64,000 nucleotides of DNA from Diatrype stigma (taxonomy: Eukaryota > Ascomycota > Sordariomycetes > Xylariales > Diatrypaceae), in NCBI GenBank assembly GCA_022225965.2, contig JAKJXP020000009.1, forward strand, positions 372,001 to 436,000. Reading direction: 5' to 3'. Made by a program: the position numbers and the translations under genes. The notes under the pieces were generated by a model. That model was not told where the DNA came from and searched no databases. It saw nothing but the letters and a program-made list of their open reading frames with translations. Numbering within the stretch: the first letter of the stretch is position 1; the number at the start of each line of letters is the position of its first letter. Below are positions 1-12,279 of this stretch, piece by piece.

Positions 1-310
1 CGCTTTCCGCGGCCCCCCAAAAAAGAAACGCGATGCTATGCAATGCAGTGCAGTGCCCCCCATGCGATGCCATGCTGTTCCATGCCATGCTACTGCCCCT
101 TTCAATAAACCTCCCAAACGCCTAACGCACTGGCGGGAAAATCACAAAGCCCAGTGAAACAAACAGGCAGCACAAGATACCACACCACCAACACCAACCA
201 ACCAACCCAGTTACTTCATCACCTATGTCCCTTCCCGCTCTCCCCTTCTTCCGTCTCTCAGACAGAATTCCTCTACCACATCCTCATAACCACCTCCTCC
301 CTCATCCCCT
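1..310. other. Non-coding flank, ATGC-rich low complexity
   Basis: No gene is seen. Bases about 31-95 are a low-complexity run of imperfect ATGC/CATGC units. The rest is the 3' flank of the minus-strand gene that follows. Confidence 0.6.
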
Positions 311-2122
311 TCACGCCGTCGCCCCAACAATAGCCGCAACCCTCCTCTCGACCTCCGCCTTACTCGGCTGCCTCTCCACCTCAACGACGACGTTCTCGCC
401 CCCGCGGCCGGCCAGGACCACGACGCGGACCCACTCGGGCGCGACCTCGGCCGCCAGCCGGCGCACGCACGCGGCGCCCTCGTCGCGCGAGATGCCGCTG
501 CGCAGCGAGTCCTTCAGCTTCTCCAGCAGCGCCGCCATCGTGAACGACACGCGCCCGTTACCGCTGCCAGCATCGCTGCTGGCGCGCGCCAGCATCCCGA
601 CCACGGCCGCCACGGCCGGCGCCCGCTGCAGCGCCGCGCGCCGCGCCAGCTGCGCCGGCGTCAGGTTCTGCGCGTCGCCGCCGCCGCCGAGCGCGAGCGA
701 CTTCTGCAGCGCCTTGTGCCGGATGCGGTCCAGGAGGCTCATCTTGGTGCCGTCGGCGTTGCGCATGGGCGCGTCTTCTCCGCCGCTGGCGTTGGTGGTG
801 GTAGTGGTAGTGGTGGTGGCGGTAGTGGTCTGGTTCATCTTCGTCTTCTGGCTCTGGTTCTGGTTCTTCAGCGCGATGCCGTGCTTCAGCTCCTCGAGGC
901 GCCTCTGGCCCTTGGCGAGCACGGGGGAGGCCTTGGCGACGGACTCGCAGAGGGTGATGGGCGCCTTCGGCAGCGTCTGCACGAAGGCAGCAGTAGCGGC
1001 AACGGCGGCGTTATCTGAGGACAATCCTCCTCCTCCTCTTCTTCCCCCCTTATTCGTGGCCCGGTGTTGGATCCACAGGGACGTCAGGTTGGCGCGGAAG
1101 ACGCCGTTGAGCTTCTTCTCGTCCAGGGGGCCCGAGCCGTGCGAGGGGTCGATTTCCACGCAGATCTTGCCGCGCCCGTAGTTCGAGAGGGAGAACAGGC
1201 TGTTCCCGGCCCTGGCGGCGGCCGCGGATGATGCCGCGGGTGCATGGAGATTTAAGACGCCCAGACAGACGCGAACGTCGGCCTCGGTGACCGCCTTCTT
1301 CCCCCACGCGCGGGCGACGTTGGGCAAGACGAGGCGCAGGTCCGCGGGCACGTTAGTGCCGTTGTGCGCGTAGTGCAGCGTCAGCGTCTTCAGGAACGCA
1401 GAGTGCAGGTCGATCAGCGCGAGCAGGTCGTCCGGTAGCGCCAGGTTGCGCTTTGCCGCGCTGCTGTGGTAGCAATCATCGTCGTCATCGTCATCCGAAC
1501 CTGCGATCGACGTGTCCGCCGTAGCGGGCGACGAGCAGCGCGACGGCGAAGACTCGATCCGCAGTCGCTTGAAGAGAGCGCCGGCGTCGACCGTCGACTT
1601 CTCCGAGTCCGAGACCGCGCTGGGGCTGGGGCTTCTGGCGCGCTTCTTGCGAAGTGCAAGTGCAGGAGCTGGTTTCGTAGCCGGTTCCGGTACCGGTGCC
1701 GGTGCCGGTGTCGGGCGGGCCTTCTTCGGTGGGCGGCCTCGACCGCGTTTTGCCGGTGATGGTGTTGCTGTTGCTGTTGCTGTTGCCTTCAGGGCACTGC
1801 GAGACAGTGTGGGTTTGGTAGGTGTGGCCTCATCATCTGCCGAGGAGTCGCTGTCCTCGATGGGCGCCGCTGCCTTGCGTTTCCGCGAGTCGGGGGTGGT
1901 GGTGGTGGCTTCTGGTCGGACATTCTTCTGGCTGGTAGGAGTAGTAGTAGTAGATGCCTTCTTCAAGTCGCTGTTGCCAATGGACTTCGACACGCGAGCG
2001 AAGGAGTTGATATTCGATGATGGGCATGCTGATTGCTGGGGAGCGGCGACCTTGTTGGATCTGCCACCGGCAGCAGCGCCTTGCGCCTTCCGGATCTTCT
2101 TCATGGCGACGGCGGTTGGCAT
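311..2122 (-). CDS. cdt1: DNA replication licensing factor Cdt1
   Basis: A single-exon gene of 603 aa. Cdt1 loads the MCM2-7 helicase onto ORC/Cdc6-marked origins in the nucleus. The N-terminal 225 residues are basic, Ser/Thr/Pro-rich and disordered, with an AT-hook (KRGRGRPPKK, residues 125-134), an acidic patch (D-run near 210-216) and basic clusters that could act as nuclear localisation signals. The conserved middle helical domain begins at LPDDLLALIDLHSAFLKTL (229-247). The C-terminal winged-helix region includes SLLDRIRHKAL and ISRDEGAACVRRLAAEVAPEW. The start at 2122 gives MPTAVAMKK; the second Met (2104) is an alternative. The assignment rests on the middle and C-terminal motifs of fungal Cdt1. 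No PIP-degron was clearly seen. The plus-strand open frames over this gene are shadows of its GC-rich codons. Confidence 0.82.
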   Translation of the reverse strand: MPTAVAMKKIRKAQGAAAGGRSNKVAAPQQSACPSSNINSFARVSKSIGNSDLKKASTTTTPTSQKNVRPEATTTTPDSRKRKAAAPIEDSDSSADDEATPTKPTLSRSALKATATATATPSPAKRGRGRPPKKARPTPAPAPVPEPATKPAPALALRKKRARSPSPSAVSDSEKSTVDAGALFKRLRIESSPSRCSSPATADTSIAGSDDDDDDDCYHSSAAKRNLALPDDLLALIDLHSAFLKTLTLHYAHNGTNVPADLRLVLPNVARAWGKKAVTEADVRVCLGVLNLHAPAASSAAAARAGNSLFSLSNYGRGKICVEIDPSHGSGPLDEKKLNGVFRANLTSLWIQHRATNKGGRRGGGGLSSDNAAVAATAAFVQTLPKAPITLCESVAKASPVLAKGQRRLEELKHGIALKNQNQSQKTKMNQTTTATTTTTTTTNASGGEDAPMRNADGTKMSLLDRIRHKALQKSLALGGGGDAQNLTPAQLARRAALQRAPAVAAVVGMLARASSDAGSGNGRVSFTMAALLEKLKDSLRSGISRDEGAACVRRLAAEVAPEWVRVVVLAGRGGENVVVEVERQPSKAEVERRVAAIVGATA

Positions 2123-2430
2123 GGTGATTATTTATGGATTACCTTAGATACTTCTGTATGTAGGTACCTGCCCAGGTTGTAGGACAATACGATCCTCGCG
2201 TGGTATTAAGCAAGCGCAATGAACAACAAGTCGCACGGGACTAGGTAAGAACCAGGTTTTGATCAAGGTATAGTACGTAAGAAGGAGTGCGTGGGAAGGA
2301 ATGGAGTTACGATGGAATGAATGGATTGTTTTTTTGCTGAACTGAACTGAAGGCAAGGGCAGCTCAGACCTGGCTAAGTAATTTACTGGCAGTGGAGCTT
2401 TCTTGCTTCAGAAGCTAAGGGGGGCACCTG

Positions 2431-2460
2431 CGATGGGTCGCGATGGGTCGCGATGGGTCG
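2431..2460. repeat. 3 x 10-bp perfect tandem repeat
   Basis: The unit CGATGGGTCG occurs three times without mismatch, about 310-340 bases upstream of the cdt1 start codon. Confidence 0.9.
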
Positions 2461-2488
2461 CGTCTTCAGCTAAAAGGGCGCGTCGTGG

Positions 2489-2494
2489 ACGCGT
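2489..2494. promoter_or_regulatory. MCB-like element (ACGCGT)
   Basis: ACGCGT is the MluI cell-cycle box bound by MBF (Mbp1/Res-type) factors in fungi, and cdt1 is an MBF target in fission yeast. Here it lies 367 bases upstream of the cdt1 ATG, next to a second GCGCGTC match. Function is inferred from position only. A 6-mer can occur by chance. Confidence 0.4.
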
Positions 2495-3611
2495 CCAAAA
2501 TGTTTAGCGCGCGTAAATTGGCTCCACAATTGAGTTCATGTAGGGGCGGCAAGCGGCAAGCGCTATGCAGACCCAGAGGTGCGGAAGAGATACGTCGGGA
2601 TGACGCCTGGATGACGCCCCGTGGCAGCCGTCTGTTTTCTGGCTTTGGACCTCCAGGGATGGACTTATGCAAGTTATGTAACCTGGTTCAACAGGTCCCG
2701 CCAGATCTTGCCGGTCCGCCGGCGTCTTTCAATCATCCAATTTAGTCAATACCCGACGCACTACGTCGTACTTCGTACCATGCACTATATTCTCGCATCT
2801 TCTCCAGATTAGGATTACGCTCGCATGCTCATTGACAAAACAATATGATTGGTCCCGGGTCGAATAGTTGATTGGATTTGGCAAGCTCTCTACTGTCCCG
2901 TCCTTCCCCAGATTTTCCTTTTCCCGAAAGCAAAGGCTTTATATCACCGGCCAAGACAGGTACCCAAGGCATGCTAAGATTGGCAACCAAATATCGTTTC
3001 GTATATGCTGCCTCTCTAAAAGATGACGCGGAGTGAGCTTACCCGAAGGCTTCCTGATATTCCATCGAATATACAAGCCACAAGACACTCCCGGATTTAC
3101 CAGTTCCAGCTGCCGAAACACCCCAAGTTGCCCAAAATGTACCGCTCGATTGCCCGTATTGCTCGGGGGCGTAAGATTCGTGTGAAATAAACAGCCATGC
3201 CCTTAGTCGGGTGTAGTAAGAAGATTCCTCATAATGCTACATTGCTAAAAGAAAAGAAATTGCTATCGGGACGAGCAACGGAATTCCATAAGCCCGCCCA
3301 TCCATGCACCCCACCCGTTTCCTTCCTCCTAGTAGATTAACTGAAACGGATCATGCCCCCGTCCCTAATCTAGGTCACTTTGTAGTAGACCGTGGTATCT
3401 TATTTCCCTCCAAGCCATGCCCTTCGCTTTTTTGTACACCGTGAACTCCGCAGAAAGATCCCTCTCCCCTCGCTACCAATACAGAGAACATGCAGACCAG
3501 AGAATGGGGGAAAAGCCAGCCATCTAGAATAAGATGCGACAGGTGTAATGCGTTGTGGTCGTTGATGAAGATGACGATCAACGACAGTAAAGACTGAGCG
3601 AGCCCTTGTCC

Positions 3612-3869
3612 TCAATGACGGAGGGGTCGCTGCCAGTGATCTTTGTGAAAGCTCACTGGGCTCGGAGGGGGAGGTGCCGGGACATCCCAATCATTTTCCC
3701 GAATCGCCCGGATAGGAGCGTGCGACGCGCTGCTGCTACTGCCGCTGCTGCTGGCACTGCTGCTGGACTCGAGGGTAGCATTGAGGCTCTTGAAGAACTC
3801 GTTGGAGTTCATCAGATTGCGCGTCTTGCTTGGCGACACCGGAACCGGACACAGAATTTGGCCAGGCAT
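3612..3869 (-). CDS. Small hypothetical protein, 85 aa
   Basis: The frame encodes MPGQILCPVPVSPSKTRNLM, then NSNEFFKSLNATLE, a Ser-rich run, and IRAIRENDWDVPAPPPPSP. No domain is recognised. The ATG at 3869 has a good context (ACAACATGCC). Just upstream (about 3888-3897) is a TTTCTTCAG acceptor-like sequence that would fit a 5'UTR intron. A strong donor (GTGAGC, 3656-3651) lies inside the frame after PPPPSP, so the last about 14 codons could be intronic and the real C-terminus could lie further left. The ordered first 35 residues and non-random composition suggest a real gene, but this is weak evidence. Confidence 0.35.
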   Translation of the reverse strand: MPGQILCPVPVSPSKTRNLMNSNEFFKSLNATLESSSSASSSGSSSSASHAPIRAIRENDWDVPAPPPPSPVSFHKDHWQRPLRH

Positions 3870-6800
3870 GTTGTCTTGTTGGTCGAGGTGACTGAAGAAA
3901 AAGTCAGTAGGTATCGCAACTACAGCCAACGCAGAACGGAGGAGAGAAAAAGCAATGATGTGGGCTGTGGCGAAGACATACAGCTGAGGCACGTTGTTCC
4001 AAGTGACGACAGTGGCTTTCAAGATTGTGTTAAGCACTTATGTATGGTGTATGGTATGAGGTCTGTCTGTCTTGGGGGAGGAAATAAGTAATGATTCCTG
4101 GTATGTACTTGTTGCAAGGCGACCTTTGTGGGGAAGTTGGTGCTTGATTGGTAATTGGTGAGAAGATCGGGGGGAGGGGGGAGTATGGGAAGAGAGTGCA
4201 GAGTGCGGGAATCTGGGGAGAATCAAGGTTGTTTAATACCTATGGATGTCAGGTGCAGTGCAGTGTAGATGAGAATACCCTGAGACGAGAAGGTTGCGGA
4301 AAGAGCGGTGGATGTTGTGGATGTATTGGTGTATGGATGTATCCAGGACTGATGGATGGATTGGATGTAAGTCAGATGCATGCGGGTAGGAGACGCCCCC
4401 CACGGCCACCGACTGAACTGACTGCGATATCTTGCTTCCAGGTTGAGTGATCACAATCGATAGGTAGGAAATGTATGTACCTTTGGGTGAAGGGATGCTA
4501 CCCGGGATGCCTTGGTGATATGATAAGCTTCAGGGTGCTTCCAAATTGTTGGAAAAGGGTCAACGTGAGATATCCGCTGCCGTTTTAAAGTGAAAAGGGT
4601 GGTAGAATCTCAAATAAGCAGGTGAGTCAACGGGTGTGCTTGTAAGTGCAGCCGATAACAACAACCGGACGTTTGGTTGCTCCCTATTGTGGACAGGCAG
4701 AGTAAATAGGTCGGTATGTAGGTATGTACATGCAAATAGCTATGAGATCGCATGGAACGGTTGAAAGATGAGAAAATCAATAAACTGGTTTCCCTTTGCC
4801 ACGCCCATGGGGGTTTGCCAGATATATAACGAATGGGCATGGGAAAAAGCATTGAATTGATGGACTCTAAAATCTAATAAAAACTACCTACTTTTAGCTT
4901 GACATCAGGTAGAGCTACAACCTGAGCCTTACATCTCCAGACATGCGTTGGTTAATGCCGCCTGGTCTGTACTGTACATGCTAACCTATGTATACGTGCT
5001 GGTGGGCAAGTATCGCAGCTACCAGCCCTACATGAACCAGGCATTTCAGTCCAGTGCATGGCCTAAGTACCTAGGTAGGCACCTAGGCATGTACAGCTGC
5101 ATGCATCGTGTGTACGGGAAGCTGGGGGATCGATCATGTTACAGTACATGCATATGTACAAGCCTTACATGTACATCTGCATACATTAGCCAGCTGGCCA
5201 GGTACGTACGTGTTGGAATATCTGGGGAACCTCCAAGACACAAACATTGGAAGTGCACCGGTATGGGCATGGCATGTTGACCCCATCCCCATATTCCTGG
5301 GGCATTTCCGCGCGTGGGGCAATAGACCCCAGGCCCCAAATTCAGATTATTAGACATTCATGTATTCATGTAACCTTGACCTTGTAGCCTGTAGCCCGTA
5401 GGTTAGCGGGTTAGCGGGTTAGCGGGTTAGCAGTCAAGGGCAGTTATAGCCAGTGAGGGCATTGGGACTGGGGTACATACAGATGACCCGTCGACGGATC
5501 CAGCTGCGGCATGTTTGGTATGTATCAGATCATACTCCGAACCTGATGTCTGCATTTGGTTATTACCTAGACTGCCTACTTATGGCATAGTATTTTTTCA
5601 TACACGTAGTAAGTACTTTGTAGGGTAAAGGAATGAATGAGGATTTAGCGATCAATGCAAAGACTCAGCAGCTCAAGCAGCTTAGGTCTTGGTCCGTTAC
5701 GGAGTCTACGGGGTCGTATCTTATGTAGGCTTTCTCGTAATCAATCCATATCATCACTAATACCAGCCCACGCCTTGGTCATGTACGGACAAGGTGTTCG
5801 GTATGATAAGCTATCGTGGCTATGTGGACTGCTAGACAAGCAATGTTCATGTTGGATTGAAGGAGGCTGTTTGTAGGTAGGTGGTCTACTGTACATGTTT
5901 ACAGCTGTCCAAAAATACCTACTCCAAGATACCTCGGCCCGGGTCCGAGTTGGGTATCATGAAGGCAATTGGGGGCTGATTCGCGGCTGCAGCGCCCCCA
6001 GGGGCCTGACGTTAACTTACAACCCGCAACGACGCCTTCGCCTCTCGTTGGTAGCATTTGCAGGATTGGGTGAAAACTACCTAAGCAGCTAACCCAAGCC
6101 GAACTGCGTGCCCAACCCATACATACAGCATGTAAGATACATAGCTTATATCTAGATGCTATGCTGCTGCCTCCATCTTGTTGTGTTGTAACTCATCTAC
6201 TTCCCATCTTCTACCGCATAAGGGGTAGGCAAGGTAATGAAGCCCATTGCCAAGCATTGCAGGATGGGGGAAATATAGGCATCATGGGAAGACCAGAGAA
6301 AGGGCAAGGAATAGTGCCAAGCGGGCACGACGGCATCAGCTAAGCGTCCTCCGTCAGACTATTCATATCCTCATGCCGATGTGGGATCTTCTCAGCCAGG
6401 CAAAACAAGAATACATACCTCGCACATAGCCTCAGCCGGCTTTTAACCACCATCACCACCAATGTCACAATGATTGAATTTTATTGCAGCCGCAGACAAC
6501 GTACATCACGTTTCCAACCCGCCAGTCTCAGCGCAGGCCGCGCCAAGGCCTCGGCGATTGGTGCAGGGTCCAGGCCAATGGGGACGCCGAAGATGCTGGT
6601 CTTTTCTTTCCGACCCGTCAAGGCGGTTCGTCACAGTCGTTAGGTAGGCATGGCCATGGCAGAGAGGACACACACCGCTAGAATACCTGTTTCGTGTAAA
6701 ACTCTCGCGGCCTTTTGGGGCCCGGCTGCCCGGCCGGCCAGCCAACTATCGAATCTGTTGGCGAGCCGGCCGGTCTCCTCTCGAAAGCTAGTTAATAGTA

Positions 6801-9800
6801 GTAGTTACGAAGTATGTATGTACACGCGACACGAGAGGACACGAGCGCCGAGTTGAGGCCAGTGGCAGACCTGCCCCCTCCCCCCGGGGATGATGGGCAG
6901 TATGGGGCATGGAGTTTATCTCTTCAATCATGGATCCGGTAGTTACATGGGTGGTGGTATGTAGTTAAATTCTGGGTACGAGGGGTCAAATCCGCTTCTC
7001 CCCGGGCTCCACGGGGAATTCGTGCTGCCGTGCTGCATGATTGTGGATTCTGTGGGTTCTGTGGGTCGGTTGCCTGTGGGGTACCTAGAGACTAGAAATG
7101 CCAGAGAAGCCGTGGAAGACTGCCCTGGACTGTGGACTGACTGTCAGACTGTCCGTCTGGCTGTAGTCTGGAGAAAAGCACCCGCCGGGCAGTCCGGCTG
7201 TCCTACCCCGTGGCCCGTCAGCCCGTATGCCAGCCTGTGGTTTGCCTTGTTCGCAAAGTCCCGTCGAGAGCTCAAATTACCGGATTCTAATGTCAATAAT
7301 GTTCAAACTAGCCGGCCAGGTCGCTACCTAATATGTAGGTACGCGGCTTCGACTAACCAATGCTACAGTAATAACACCATCTCCCCTGGTTATTAGTCGC
7401 TCCTGGTTATTTGCGTAATCGAATGCTCATTAAGAGACTGGACAGACTTTGACTCTGGTAAATTCAGAAACAGCCGCAACCAATGCCTATCACAGAAAGA
7501 TCGCAGAAATATTCCACATCCATGACTTAGACGTTTTCAAAACGGAACAGCCCATTCATTCTTAATCCAGCTTAATCACGCTAGGGTATTTCCGAGTCCC
7601 TGCTTACCTACGATGCTCTGCCTTCCATGCATCAACTTTAAGAACATACGTACTGTACTGTACATACCTATTCGACTCGAAGTCTCATCTCAAGCCCCGT
7701 AGAGCTTCGAGAACAATTCCGCCGGTATCTGTCCGACACCCCTGCATTGACATGTATAGCTTAGATTAAATCCAGGAGGATGGTTACCGTGCACGAACCT
7801 TCAACGAAAACCGCTTCGGTTCCCAAGCGAGCCTAGGTAACTAATAGGTCCGTGTTTACTACGGTACAATATGTACAATCTGGCACCTTCTGAACTTTCT
7901 TTGCTTGCTTGCCTGTTTGCTTGCTTACCATCTAGACATGCTAGGCACGCATCCTACAGGGCCATTCCTCAACCATACTTTCCGCAGCTACGTATGGACC
8001 CTTTGGTATCATGCCAGTGGCCTGCCCTATTGGGGGCTCAACCACCATGAAACGGCAACTTGGAGCTTTGTGGTGCTTATGTTATAATCACCCCGAGCCC
8101 CAAGAATCCAAGCCAGCGGGTTATCTATCAACAGCCTTGATAGGGGCAGAAAGCAGAACGGGTACATAAGTTAAAGCATGTACAACATGCTTAGGTACAA
8201 TATCCAACTACATGGTACCCCACACCGTTGCAGCGACCTCGAATCCGTAGGCGCCACCTAACGTGATTGTCTACACGTTCGCCCGGCAACTTTCTCTTCC
8301 TATTCCCTGTCTATAACGTGCTGCGCCCTAGTCTATCTCCGCCCTCGAGAATGCTATCGTATGTCTAGCTCTCAACTCACAGGCAACTATCTTTGGAGAT
8401 ATACTGCTAACCACGTGCTAACCACCGAGTACGGCACGACATGACAGCACGATTTACGGTGAGGCTGCAGCGTCCTTTGCTTAGCTGGGACTCCATCTTC
8501 CGTAGGCAGCCCAGCGATGCTAGCAGATAGCACTATGGTAGAATCTTCCGGGCAGTTCTTCCAGTAGTGTCTGGGTGTTTAAGATTACTACTACGTAGGA
8601 TCGGGCCTTTGTAAGTGATTGTTTGAGCACACACCGGGTCTTAAAAAACCACCAACGGCCCAGCCATAAGATCGGGGTTACGGAGATCAGCCACTGAAGT
8701 CCAATCACGGGCCTTCCTGGACGAGCCTCAGTTCAGCCCTCAGCCAATTCACTTGGATGGGTGTTGTTTCACCACGTGTAGTCTGCCCCATTTGGCATGT
8801 ATCCGGCATCTTAGCAGCCACTACCTCGGTGGCTCTGGCATTACCACGATAGCTAGCCAATCTCGGGTGGAAAAGGAGCGAGTCGGCGATGAGTCCTAAC
8901 CTCCTCGGCCCCTCAGCCCCCCTAGTAGTTAGACTTATATATCGTGGGGGTAATCCAGTACCTATGGAGCAACCCCCCGCGGGGAAAGAATCTACTACAC
9001 GTGTTTTGCGGCTTGTCAACGACGCGTAAGCTCTGTAGACGTTGGAATTCGTGGAGGCCTGGAAAAGGGGGATCTGGTCTTTCTTTGGAAATCTGATTAA
9101 GCTCTCGTCACCCCACGCACGCCAGAACGACCCCGGTCTGGGGCCAGAGCCTCCGCGCGCCTTGGACTTCCTACTCGGGAAGGCAACGACCGTCTCCGCC
9201 GCGCGAGGTTATTGATAGATAACTCATCCATAGCCCACTTGTGGAAACACAGAGCGAGCGCTCGACACAACACGCTCAACCATTGGACTCGCTGACTACT
9301 CCCAACTATGTATGCTGCATATATCTCCTTTACTACCTGACCAAATTTGAGGAATATGGTTGATAAGCACGGTGGAAGGATCTCCCTCGGGCTTTCCTGT
9401 GCCTTCAGCATGCCGTCCCTCCTACCGCGACGCTCAAGACCAGAGATTCTCTCAACAGCGAATATCGAGTATAACACATTAGTTGAAGCAACCAGAACCA
9501 TCCGTCTCACCATCATTACGGAGACGTACCCCTCGGCTGAATAATCTTCCCAAAATAATTGTAGCAGTCAGCATCAGCCTGCCATACGGATCTGCCAGTA
9601 ATTTCTGCGCAACACTTATAAGCATAAGCCGCACCCGCAAGCCAAACGGCCGTAGTTAGGTCATCAGCTTACCCCCATGGCTAACTTCCGTAACTATACG
9701 GAATTACACTGTCTGTAATAAAGCCTTGAATAGGGGGAACTCTGGACATCTACAAGCCCGGATTACTTGGTAACCTTTGCCACGCCCGCGATATAGGGGG

Positions 9801-12279
9801 CATCTCCCAACCTACGGTTAAGAATCCTCAGCCTTGCGATGATTCTCGCTAGGCCTGCAGATCAGCCCTGACGAAAGGGCAATAATAGGCATGCAGAGCT
9901 AATGATCGCGGTTGTATTTATACTTCTCGCAAACCTGGCATTGCCGCGTCCGCGTAAAACCTGTAACTGACCCCCCACCCCCGCCTGTACGACCCTACAG
10001 CTGTGTACATAGCTGCCTGCGTCTATCAGATATCAGACGAACATCTACATACTGCGGGAGGCTTGACCTATGGCGATCTCATGTGCAGAGCAAACTGCAT
10101 ATGCGCGTCATTCTACTATGGCATCAATCCCTACTTAATAACCCTACGCTATCCCAAATTCGGTGATGTTAAGCCTACGTAGGTCACGGTTATTCATCTA
10201 CATGGATTCCACACCCCCCTAGAACGAGATGCTCCCATAACCGGCGGGGTGGTAACTATAAGGGTAAGGGGCAGGTTTTTATGCCGTAGCATCCGAGCAT
10301 GCAAACTGTCGAGTTTCGAGTTCCGAGTTTCGACTGCAGGCTCTGTCTTCTGGTCTTGCCGGGCGGTCCCTTGAAGTACGACATTGTGTTGTATGTTTGT
10401 GGTCAACCCGTCGGGTTGCACATTTACTTGACGTGAGCTATCTAACGCCAACACCAGCAGATGGCCATACGGAGCCAAGGCCGGAATGAAGGGTTCCTTT
10501 TGTATGAGAGGGTTCTCCGTCTGACTGTGCGGTGTTGCAACCTGTAAGCGATGACGACCAATCCATCAATCACGTCCCTACATCCTCACGTCCTCGCGTC
10601 CCTACGTCCCCCAGCCATCGATTGGCCAGTCGGTCGAGAGGGTGTATTCAATAGAAGATAACACACTATCCTCTCCCATCCCCTCTCTTCACGACAATTA
10701 CAGCAAGTCATGGTCGCGACCAACTCCCTAGTTCGAGATAGGGAATACGCGGAACCAACAGGGGATCAACTATCTATTTTATCTGGGTCATTAGCTCGCT
10801 CGCAACAGCATCTTACAACAACCACAGGTGAGAATGTCAGCCAGCCAGCAGGACTAGAATCAGCCCCCAAACTCGAGCATGTTCTTCTGATCCTGCTCTC
10901 CAAAAGAACCAACGCCATCTGTCCCCTACGGCTACGCTTGCCGAGCACTCGCGTGATTTCTCTCCTATGCACCTCAGCCTGCTCGAAAGCGTGCAATTGG
11001 TTTGATCGCGAAAGGAGAAAATGATTGCAACGCCCAAGGCGCCGTACATGGGCGGCGAGCCCCTGAATCGTGCTTGCAGCGAGTAAAAATGCTCGTCTAA
11101 TTACCTAGGGTGGCCTGTCTACACAACGACCCAATAACAGACAACCCCCTTTTCTGGAGGAAGGGAGCAACACTTCGCCAGACAGGCGGTGAAGGTGATG
11201 ATCAGCTCTCCTTCAGTTCGGTTCTCGTGCTTACTACCTCTTTCAGCTACGTTTCACCGAACGATGGCGACGCATGCATGGTAGGGCCCGCGCTTGGAGA
11301 TCTCCTCAGCCGGGGTCGCGACAGCGAGACGAAGAAAGGGCTGCCTAGATACAGTGCTCCCCGACCCGGACATCTACACGCAGACAAGTATGATATGTCC
11401 AATGGATACGTCTATGTGGCATACAAGAAGGTACGTAGGTATAAGTACAATCTTTCAGATGCGGGGGAACCAATGCTACCTCAGATCTTGGTTCTCTGGT
11501 TCTCTCTTTCTGCTAGTTACCTGCACTGAGGGATTATGCACTGGGACCTGCATTTTGCATAGCTACTTCCAGTGCCAAGTCAGTATATATGTTATGCAAT
11601 GCAGGATTCCGCCCAGCGGGTTGTTCTCGAAAGAAACCGGATCTGCGGTGGAGGCTAGCTAGCTTAAGTAGGTATTGCATATGTACTTCAGGGGAGTCAG
11701 CCGGTTAATAATGCTACGTAGGCGTTAGGCAGATAGTAAATAGCGTCAAAAGAAAGGGAGGAAGGGGAAAGAGGGGGAAAGAAGGAAAAGAAAAAAAAAC
11801 TGTTCGATGCAACGTCATGCCATTCCCCACGTAACGCGTTGTACGCTCTGCCAGCCAGCTGAATATTCAACCTGATAAGGCCCATTCTCACGAGCTGAAC
11901 ATACCTGATGATGCATCTGTGACGCACATATATCCTCGCCAACGGGTAGACGCCGATTCGCTCGATGGCCGGGCGTGTCTTTTCTTATTTTGCTTGGCTA
12001 GCTACTTAATCAACTGCTGATACCCTCTTCCCTGGCAGGTAATGATATCTACGCCTACAGGTCGTCGCGATGTGGTCTTCCATAATCTAGCTGAGATATA
12101 TTGATCCCAATAGCTGCGCTATTGGATTTCTGTCGAGCCAATCCAAGGCGGTGTTCGATACATACCACCTAGACAGGCGTCTGGGGTTGCCACGGCTACG
12201 GTTGCTATAGCTATGGCTATGTACCTCCCGGAGGTCACCTATTTAAACGTGAACAAGAGGTGAGTCTTCCAACATTCAC
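3870..12279. other. Gene-poor region of about 8.4 kb
   Basis: No ORF here has a recognisable domain, plausible splice structure or conserved motif. All frames are short (mostly under 140 codons). The sequence is rich in TACCTAGGTAGGTA-type words, GTACATGTAC-like palindromes and short tandem repeats. No transposon coding sequence or terminal repeats were recognised. The best frames (minus 9097-9516 and plus 10710-11024) match nothing I know. Confidence 0.55.
5401..5432. repeat. 4 x GGTTAGCG tandem repeat
   Basis: Three perfect copies plus a fourth ending in A. The unit differs slightly from the fungal telomere repeat TTAGGG, so it may be a degenerate interstitial telomere-like tract or a simple microsatellite. 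Confidence 0.8.

Larger units (their letters stand above)
2123..3611. other. Intergenic region upstream of cdt1
   Basis: No convincing gene is seen. The cdt1-proximal part (2123-2500) carries the tandem repeat and ACGCGT site listed separately. The remainder is unique sequence without recognisable coding. Confidence 0.5.

Noticed and set aside
225..1181. 318-codon plus-strand frame opposite cdt1
   Set aside because: It is the complement of GC-rich cdt1 codons, its translation is low-complexity with no domain, and cdt1 motifs are clear on the other strand.
9097..9516. 139-codon minus-strand frame in the gene-poor tract
   Set aside because: No recognised domain, no splice support and a basic, low-order C-terminus; likely chance.
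10710..11024. Possible small gene (104 codons) after a pyrimidine-rich leader
   Set aside because: The ATG has a promoter-like C/T-rich leader and a GTGAGA donor at 10828, but no in-phase acceptor, domain or conserved phrase was found.
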